The notes beneath the pieces are model-generated. The model made no database searches. It saw only the letters and a list, made by a program, of their open reading frames with translations, and was not told the origin of the DNA. 64,000 bases of DNA from Capronia americana (Eukaryota; Ascomycota; Eurotiomycetes; Chaetothyriales; Herpotrichiellaceae): NCBI GenBank assembly GCA_016110215.1, contig JADWQD010000010.1, positions 992,001 through 1,056,000 of the forward strand, in the 5' to 3' direction. The translations under genes were made by a program, and so were the position numbers. Below, piece after piece: positions 53,358 to 61,324 of the stretch. How positions within the stretch are numbered: the first letter of the stretch is position 1; the number at the start of each line of letters is the position of its first letter.

Positions 53358-54381
53358 CTAAGCACGCACCTCCCCATCCGCCGCATCGGTATTGGCATTG
53401 GCATTGGCATTGGCCCCTCTCAGCCACCCACCCTCACCCCTCTTGGTTGCGCCGTCAGCGTCAGCGTCATTGTCAACGCGATTGCCGAACCGGAATCCGA
53501 AAGGCGCAGCAGAACCCAACCGCATCGCCTCCACGGCGTTGGCGTCGGTCTTCTTGGCGTGCTCCCTCGCCAGCCCGACCTGGAGGTAGAGGTTCCAGAT
53601 GAGGGAGAGGAAGAAGAAGCCAATGGCTGCCAGGAAGAAAGCGAGCGCGGCGTTGTGTGCGAGCTGCAGTTGGCGATTGGGCGGGTAGGGAGGGGGTTTG
53701 CTCTCGCCGCCGCTGCCTGCGCCGGAGCTTCGAGCCACTGGGGCAGTGCGCCGCGCGAACTGCTGGAACGGGGGGTTCTTCTCTGCGAGGGTGTTCTGCG
53801 GTCGTGGCGGGCCAGGGAACATCGGGACCTTCGTCGAGCGACTCATCTCGTCGAAGATCCCATCCTCGGGGGCCGGAGTATTNNNNNNNNNNNNNNNNNN
53901 NNNNNNNNNNNNNNNNNNNNNNNNNNNNNNNNNNNNNNNNNNNNNNNNNNNNNNNNNNNNNNNNNNNNNNNNNNNNNNNNCCATCCTCGGGGGCCGGAGT
54001 ATTCTGTGGTCTCGGCGGGCCAGGGAACATCGGGACCTTCGTCGAGCGACTCATCTCGTCGAAGATCCCATCCTCGGGGGCCGGAGTATTCTGTGGTCTC
54101 GGCGGGCCAGGGAACATCGGGACCTTCGTCGAGCGACTCATCTCGTTGAAGATATCATCATCATCATCACCCTTGGCGGCCTGAGTCGACATGGCCATGG
54201 CCACACCGTCGTAGGCAGTAGTCGGGTCGATAAGCGGCCCACGGTCTGGGAGTCGCATGGCGTGGGTGTGGGTATGGCGTTGGCGATGGACGCGCTCGCC
54301 GCGAGCAGCAGAAGCTTGGGACACGGCCGCAAGTGCGAGGCCGAGAAGGGCGAGAGAGGCGAGAGTCTTGATCGGCGCCAT
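53358..54381 (-). CDS. Secreted or membrane protein with 29-residue tandem repeats (interrupted by assembly gap)
   Basis: Starting at the ATG at 54381, a signal peptide (MAPIKTLASLALLGLALAAV, cleavage near QASA) is followed by an RHTHTHAM region and an acidic DDDDD stretch. Then come repeats of 29 residues built on GIFDEMSRSTKVPMFPGPP and RPQNTPAPED. Two copies lie before the 98-base run of N (53883-53980) and one after. Beyond the repeats are a Pro-rich linker, a TM helix (ALAFFLAAIGFFFLSLIW) and a tail with NANANANT. The two halves are in different frames across the 98 N but agree if the missing length is 64 plus a multiple of 87. I do not recognise a named family. Confidence 0.7.
53883..53980. 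other. Run of 98 N (assembly gap inside a coding tandem repeat)
   Basis: Both edges of the gap are the same 23-bp piece of the 87-bp repeat (CCATCCTCGG to GGAGTATT). The gap length therefore reflects unresolved repeat copies rather than a measured distance. Confidence 0.95.
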
Positions 54382-55072
54382 TTCAGTGGTTCGAGGGAGT
54401 GCAGTTGGTCGGAATGGATATTTATTGTGATTAGAATGTGACGGGGTCGTGTTGAGGAGCTAGTTGTTGTAAATGTTTTTGAGACTCGATGCTAGAAAGC
54501 CTGTGTGGATGAAGTTTTTTATGCAAGAGAGGAGTTGAGATCAGAATCATGGAGCAACGACGGAGAAGAAGACGACTTTATATCCTCCTGGCTGGCAGAT
54601 CTTCGTCCGTTTGTCGTGGTGTAGCTTGTTTGCTCTTTCACTCTTTCGTTTATTCGTTTCGCCACGAAGATGAGTGTGCTGGTGAGTGTGCGGTTTTGTT
54701 GGTATCTCATGATGGTTTGATATCACCGTCATTGCCGTGGCCGGCGAGTGAACAGTGGTGTGGCCGAGGATATATGCGTAGGGATTGAGTGACTGAGATG
54801 GGTTTGAGAGTGATGGGTGATGTGATGAGATTCTGACTTGACGTGCTGTGATGCGATGAACTGCGAGGAAGTAAACATGGTCAATGATGCTGGGTTGGGC
54901 ATAGTCATAGACTGCCAGTGTCTGAACAAGTGGAGGTTGGATATCGTCACTCCTGGTGCGCGAGCAAGGTGATAGCAGAGGAGGTGCTTCGTGTCCGAGG
55001 ACGGTTTCTCCTGGTCAGAGGAATATATCGTTCACCTCCTCCTTCCCGCCAGCAGAGTCTGCTACTGTATTC
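54382..55072. other. Intergenic, no gene supported
   Basis: This holds the promoter of the repeat protein and the 3' flank of the ferric reductase. GA-rich and GTGATGGGTGATGTGATGAG near-repeats occur around 54810-54830. Confidence 0.4.
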
Positions 55073-56833
55073 TCAACTCCCACCGAACCCAAACACTTCT
55101 TCATACCAACTCACGCTTCTGCCATCCCGCCAGACCCACCGGCCGACAAGTCCTCTGACGTGGCTCGACAACCCCGGCGGTCCACAGACAAAGACGTTGA
55201 CAACGCCCACTGCGTTCGTGGACCCACGGGCAAGCGCCACCGGAGTGTCCGGCGATGTCGTGAAGACCTCGTCAACACTCTCCCGCAAATCGGGTCTCCG
55301 TCCCAGATCCTCCACCTTCAACCCCTTTGCGCGCAGGAAGGGACTCGTCAGCACTGCAGGATCGAGAAGGCCCCCCTTCTCACCGGCACCCTGGGCAGGC
55401 CTCGTGGTGTAGATCTCGACATCGAGAGTGGCGGCCGTGCCGGTCCGTAGGGCACCCAAGAGGAGTTCGACCACCCATCGCGCCTCCGTGAGTGTCTTGG
55501 TGAGGTAGATGAACTTGATCCGTCTGGCGTAGTTCGAAGGAGCAGCCAGCAAGGAAAGGTAGATCGGGAGCGTGTACGTGACACCGATCCCGCCCGCTAC
55601 GAGGAGGATCGGTCCATTCGACTTCGGCTTCGGACCGGAATCAAGTAATGCGGGCATATATTCGCCCGCCTCGCCGTACGGCCCCTCGACGCGGATGGCC
55701 TGCTCCTCCAACAAGCCTTTGCTTGCAGAATCCGAGCACAGCGCAGCGAGATACGAGGTCCCCGGCCCGCCCAAATTCCTGAGCACCAGCATGATCTCCA
55801 CGTTCGATTTCGACTTCCTCTCCACATTTGCAATCGTCGCGGGGGTTTTCGGTCCCACCACGCCTTTTCGGACTAGATAGACGTGCTGTCCTGGCATCGC
55901 GACGGCCAACACATCATCCCCCTCGACGCGGAAGTTGACTTTGATCAAGTCCGCGGCAGTCCCTCCCCCAAGGACCTGACATCTCAACCCCTCGATCTTC
56001 CTCGCGCCACGAACTCTGGAAACCCCTCCGAGGAGATAAATCGCAGCCGCCTGCCCGACAAACCAGCGCGTGTACGGGACGTGGAACCACAAAACCGGGA
56101 GCACGACTGCCGAGAGGACGACATGCGACCGGTAAAACACCGCGTGATATACCCGTCTTCTCACGACAGGCAGACTCAGCAGGCCGAGAAGGTTGAAACT
56201 CCAGAAGGCAATCACCCCTAAGCGGACGTCTCGATCTTTGATCCTCTTCTCCAGGAACCCCATCAAGACGAAGAAGCGCAGGTACAAAACCGCGTGCACC
56301 GCCAGGAGGAGATGGACGATCCGGCCAAAGAGGCGATGCACGGCGTTGAGGCGCTCGTGCGTCATGCCGGTCGCCCACGTCGCAGGGCTATACCGCGTTT
56401 GCTTCACGCTCAGGAGATAATGAAACGGGAGTTGGCTGGCGGCGACGTGCCCGAACGATTTTGTAAGGTGCATGTAGTCGTCTCCGGTGCCGCGGGAGGT
56501 GAGGTACAGCAGCCAGAGAGCGTAGAGCAGGCCGAGGGCGGGGATGTACAGCGGACCGTACTCGGATATGTACGTTGTTGAGAGAATCCAGGCGACGCGG
56601 TGGAGGGAGAGACGCAGTCCGCGCGCCGGACTTCGAGATGTGGGTGATGATGACGAGGACGACAGTGGGGAGAGTGGCTTTGACATGGAGCCGGAGAGCC
56701 AACGTCGGTAGACATATACCGCCAACATGATGACAAGGGGACTCAGCCAGGCGTGGAGGCCCGCACGCGTGAGTTGACGACGTCGTTCATCGAGTTGCTC
56801 GGGCGTGAGCTTGACTGTCATCGAGTAGGCCAT
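55073..56833 (-). CDS. Ferric reductase transmembrane component (FRE/NOX superfamily)
   Basis: This is a 586-aa single-exon protein starting at the ATG at 56833 (MAYSMTVKL). It has an N-terminal helix (LSPLVIMLAVYVY), then a ferric-reductase-like membrane domain with paired histidines (HLTKSFGHVAASQLPFHY; AVHRLFGRIVHLLLAVHAV; YRSHVVLSAVVLPVLWFH) that would hold two hemes. The FAD-binding part has MPGQHVYLV, and the NADPH-binding part has VAGGIGVTYTLPIYLS and, at the C-terminus, NVFVCGPPGL. It transfers electrons from NADPH across the membrane to reduce Fe(III) or Cu(II) before uptake. No iron-permease partner is adjacent. Confidence 0.92.
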   Translation of the reverse strand: MAYSMTVKLTPEQLDERRRQLTRAGLHAWLSPLVIMLAVYVYRRWLSGSMSKPLSPLSSSSSSPTSRSPARGLRLSLHRVAWILSTTYISEYGPLYIPALGLLYALWLLYLTSRGTGDDYMHLTKSFGHVAASQLPFHYLLSVKQTRYSPATWATGMTHERLNAVHRLFGRIVHLLLAVHAVLYLRFFVLMGFLEKRIKDRDVRLGVIAFWSFNLLGLLSLPVVRRRVYHAVFYRSHVVLSAVVLPVLWFHVPYTRWFVGQAAAIYLLGGVSRVRGARKIEGLRCQVLGGGTAADLIKVNFRVEGDDVLAVAMPGQHVYLVRKGVVGPKTPATIANVERKSKSNVEIMLVLRNLGGPGTSYLAALCSDSASKGLLEEQAIRVEGPYGEAGEYMPALLDSGPKPKSNGPILLVAGGIGVTYTLPIYLSLLAAPSNYARRIKFIYLTKTLTEARWVVELLLGALRTGTAATLDVEIYTTRPAQGAGEKGGLLDPAVLTSPFLRAKGLKVEDLGRRPDLRESVDEVFTTSPDTPVALARGSTNAVGVVNVFVCGPPGLSSHVRGLVGRWVWRDGRSVSWYEEVFGFGGS

Positions 56834-57487
56834 GTTGGATTTCTGGCGGTCACCGAGTCAGGTAGAGTTTCAACAAGGAAGAGGCCGTCTCAGAGCCTCA
56901 TCGTTCTTCGCGGGCCTTTAGAGAGCACACAGCATTTAATATGATAGTGTTATAGCCGTAGTCTCACGCTCTCCACAGCATAGCACCTGCGCGTACCGTG
57001 TGCGAGGGACAGATCATTACCAGCCCGCCGATACGAGGTCAGCCTGGCTGCCTGAGATCCACAAAGGGGGTGGCTCGGCGCCCGAACCCGTCGCCAAGCA
57101 GCGCCGGCGAGGCTCCAGCGCCCCTTTTGCTGGCCTGCAGCGAGAGGAACTTGCTCGAGCATTCATCAATTATGTAGGACAGTATGTATGTATAGGAGAG
57201 ACGACCACAAATAGCATGCCACATAGGGAACAACAGATTTCATCCGCTGGAAATGCGGGACGACATAATGATACACATTAGATGAGACGCATAACCCATG
57301 ACCTATCGCTCATCAAGCATGCAACTGCGATGATCTCCTCTCCGCGCACGCTTGTACTCCAAAATGATGCGTAGATGAACCTCCCAGACCCGTAATGGCA
57401 AAGTAACAGACTTCAAGGTACTGTCGATCCAAACGTCACCCTATTTTGGGGCTTGGTATACGCCCTCGCTAGGCGTCGCTCGACTTC
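56834..57487. other. Intergenic, no gene supported
   Basis: This is the spacer between the ferric reductase start and the glycogenin 3' end, 654 bp, with no clear structure. Confidence 0.4.
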
Positions 57488-60170
57488 CTAAGCCTTCGTG
57501 GCAGCCAGGAACGGTGCCGTTGATCTGGCAGGGATCTCCTCCGCAGCTGCCGGTCCGACCAGTGGAGGACTCAAATCCTCCGTCGGTTCAATCTCTGCTG
57601 TGCTAGATAAAGGGTCTAGCGCCTCGGTCTCTTCGCGTGCCCCATCCGTTGGTCGCTGCGCAGGCGACGGCACTTGGTCTTGGCCCAGCTCGAAGTGAGG
57701 TGTCTTCAAGATTGGCTTTGGCACCTTCGGTGCCTTTGTTGGCGAAAGATGTGATATCGTCGCTTCGACCACCTCCTCCCTACTCGAACTTTCCGGCATC
57801 TTCCTTGGCGGAGGCTCTGGCACATCCCCCAGTTCCCGCGTTCCCGTCGGCGATAGCAGTGCCTCGCTCTGCCGCCTTTGAAGCTCTTCAAGTTTTGTGA
57901 TGGGATTCTGTCGTCCACAATATTGGCATCTCCAGTACAAAACACGCGGCAAATCATGTGACAGGATACGCGAATGAGGGAACTCAGGCTGGGGATAGTG
58001 GGAGAAGCGACGCACCCATTCTTCTTGTTTTGGTACTCCTTCGGCTGCTGGGAGCGTTCCTTCATCCTCTTTCTCACCTCCCCAGAATGTAGGTCGTCGA
58101 ATCGGTGCTGGTGTCACGGGCAAGCTCGGTCTTTCGTCCTTAGTGGGGAAGTCGGTTAGTTTCAGGCTTGGTCGTCGTCTACCTCTGTCAGTCGGGGTTG
58201 TGGCGCCGCTAGCATTGCGGGGAGAGCGTTGGCCAAGGCTGTTATACAAGACCTGTATCTTTCCTTTTCGAGGTTGGCTGATGGCCTGGACATAGCGCTC
58301 GATTTCGGGCATGTCGTCCCATGCGTTCGTTCTTTGTTGGAAGGTTTCCCAGACATTGATCGGCTCAGGTGGTGACTGGGGAGGTGAGGTGGGCATGCCT
58401 TCTTTGCTCGCTTCTTCGGCGTCGGTAGGTGCTAAATCCGTTCGCGGTTCATCAGGCACGGTAGTTGCGGGCCCCGAAGCAGGAGGCGGCGGAGGAGGGC
58501 TTGGTTGTCTGGCCTGCGGAAATACTCTGGTGGGCTTCGGAGCTCTAGACTCCCAAGGGAAGATGGGTTTGGGTTTCACAGGCTCGGGTGCCTTTTCGGG
58601 TACTTGGTACCACATATCCTTTGGTGCTTCGGGGTAGTGAGCAGGCGGCTGGAAAAGGGTCGTCTCGCTTGACATGTCGTAGATGGTTGTGGGGAAGTTG
58701 GCCGCTTCTGGTTTCGAGTGGGCAGGTGGTGGTGCTCTGGTCAACGTGAGCAATAAAGGACTAGACTCGGGTTGATGGACTTACCGTGCAGGGTCCCAAT
58801 CTGTGTGGGGTGCTGAAAATCGCCTTTGCTCGATCGTGGGGACGGGGTGAAAGTCTTGCGGCCCCTGTGGGGTAGGTGCGTCGCCCAGTGGCAATTCTAG
58901 AGTCGACGTGTGTGGAGGTTGCTCGTGGTGTACATGGGTCTCTGGTGGTTGAAATGTTTGATCGGACGGCGACTGCTGGTGATGCGGTTCTTGATGGTTG
59001 TGCTGCTGGTGTTGGTGATATGGTTCTGGATGGTCGTACTGCTGGTGTTGGTGTTGGTATTCGCGTGAATCTGATGCTGGAAGTGGTCCTGGTCCTTGTT
59101 GACCACGTTGGTAGTCAACGACGTAGAGCGGTTCTTCGCCTCGCACATAGTCATGTACCGTCTTCTTGGACTCGAAGGTTTGGGCATCGTAGTAATGGAT
59201 TGCCTGAACATGTTAGCGTCACAGGATTCAACCCCCCCTTCAGAACCAGCGCACCTTTGGACGATAATGCCTATCATAGACAGACCACCACATTCCCAGC
59301 AGTTCACCATAGACGCCTGTGTTCATCCGGTTGTCTCTGCCCAAGGTCCACGGTTTGTCTGCGCCGATAAAATGTACAGCGGCGATACTGCTTTGGAAAT
59401 GTCGGTAGGCGGGGACGTATTGGTAGTGGCCACTGGGAGTGCAGTTGTAGACGAAGCTCAACCTCTCCCACTCGCGGAAATGCATGTTGAGGAGGCCTTG
59501 ATCGGCTCCATCGAAGCTGATACCCCTCTGCGCCAACGCATACAGCGCATAGAAATCGGCCATGTTGGGATTCAGAACCATCATCCCGCTGTTGAAGCAA
59601 TCCGGCCAACCAATATCCGGCACCGCGGCGAAGTCTGTGTCTAGGGTGAGGAGCTCGTTGGGAGCTCGGAGAACCACCATGTCCGCGTCCAGGTATACTA
59701 TTCTCTTGAACTGTGTTTGACGCCATAGCTCGATCTTGGTGAAGGAGGATACCAGGTCAGGTCGGTTCATGAGGTAGAGGTTGGCAGGGTTCTTGTTGAT
59801 GATCTGCTGGACAGGCACGACTTGGTCATAAACAGTCTGGCTAAGTCAGTGGCATGCGAGGGAGGCTTCCAAGGCAGGGACAAACTCGTAGCTCGGTGAT
59901 GGTGTCTGAGGATAGTTTGTCGACGAGGATAAAGGCCACCAGGGGGGCTTTGGCGCCTCTGTCCTTCAGCGAGTGGCCCAGGACCATGGCACCTATAAGT
60001 GAACATCAGCCGGGATCGTACCGTGGCGACCTTGCTTGTCAACATACCCGGTAGGTAGGCATCGTTCATGAGCAGCTGTTGACACTTCAGTCAGTAAAAG
60101 CCGATGCGGGGAAACCGGGAGAAGGGCTTCCTACCGTCGCAAAGACGGAGCCGCCGCTGAGAGGAGCCAT
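57488..60170 (-). CDS. Glycogenin glucosyltransferase (GT8)
   Basis: Exons are 60170-60135, 60075-60048, 59992-59886, 59836-59255, 59203-58785 and 58736-57488 (introns 59, 55, 49, 51 and 48 nt), giving 806 aa. The spliced N-terminus reads SVFATLLMNDAYLPGAMVLG, then TVYDQVVPVQQI and the metal-binding DxD in VYLDADMVVL, with FNSGMMVLNP, DGADQGLLN and HFIGADKPW typical of glycogenin. It primes glycogen by self-glucosylation. Exon 5 adds a His/Gln-rich stretch (HQHQQYDHPEPYHQHQQ), and the long C-terminal half is disordered apart from a LPRVLYWRCQYCGRQNP segment with a CxxC pair. Glycogenins normally bind glycogen synthase through a C-terminal motif. The first exons are very small (36 and 28 nt). 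Confidence 0.95.
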
Positions 60171-61324
60171 GATGCCCGAAGGAAGAGTCGACGGTGGGCG
60201 AGGACGGTGCGAGAAGTAAGGATAATATCAGTAGTGGAAGAGAATCACAAGATCAACTGTAGCAGTCACTGCATGCAATTAGCCCCAGCCCGCTGCAGGG
60301 CCTCGCCAGGAAGGAGCTTGTCGACTGATGCGATCACTTTTTTTGAGACGGAGGGAAGCTGCGAGTGTATCTCGCCGTCACTGGCTGTTCACAGGCGCAA
60401 CAGCAGCAAGCGATGCGGGGGACACCGGCAGGCCTGCAACAATTGGTGGAAGCTGCTGCTCCTCGCGCTCGCGGCCACCAAACAGAAGCTCCCAACTGCG
60501 GCGAGTCCACACTGACGTCTTCGTCGTCGCTGCAGAGTGATGCAAAGGCGCAGAAGTGCCAGAGGGTCAGATGAACGCTCCCAAAACAAATGCTGCACGT
60601 CTGCCTCGGTCGCTCGCTGTGCACCTCACTTTCGATTTACTTGACAATCATGAAAACTTTGAACGTGAATGCAGAATCTGGGCAAGAGCATGTGCTCGCG
60701 CAATCGTGGGCTGATGAGACTCCGCTCGCGCCAGGAAAAAATGCGAGACACGCCCGCATCCCACGCGTCCGCCAGCGATAAAGAGCTCCGGCGCAATTTC
60801 CTTGAGTGCCGAGTGACGGGCTTTGTCGGGCTCGAGGCTGGAACCCTAGTCGTTGAGGCTTGAACTTGCCACTGTTTCCCCCACTAGCAGGGGCCTATTC
60901 CGCCGTTGCTATGGCGCCCGGAGCTCCCAGACCTCGACGCGTTTCTTACTGACCTGATACCGTGTAAGCGCGTCCATGGTGACAGAGATGAGCTTTTCAA
61001 CGTAAGCTAAACGCAAGGAAAGACGCTCGGAGTAACAACGACGAGACTCCGTCGCAAGTTGTTGAACAGATGGGGAATGAATGATTGACGGCTGCTAGGG
61101 ACAGAATGATGCATGCACGTGTACGAGGTAGGAAGACTAACAGCCGCTGTCACACCGCCTAGATTTTGGTACACTTTCCTCCCAAGAGTCTTCTGTCCAT
61201 GGCTATCTATGTCTGACACTGTTTTTACAAGCTCAAAGGTTGCCCATTATTCCTCGTCCATATCGGACGCAGCAACATAGGAACCCTCCGCCCAAAGAAC
61301 GCCCTGGCGTCTTGTCCTCTTGCA
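60171..61324. other. Intergenic, glycogenin promoter
   Basis: This 1.15-kb stretch contains no supported gene; the short frames near 60328-60624 on both strands overlap each other without features. Confidence 0.4.

Noticed and set aside
54918..56581. Plus-strand frames of 164, 112 and 102 aa
   Set aside because: They are antisense to the ferric reductase, whose cofactor motifs are all in the minus frame.
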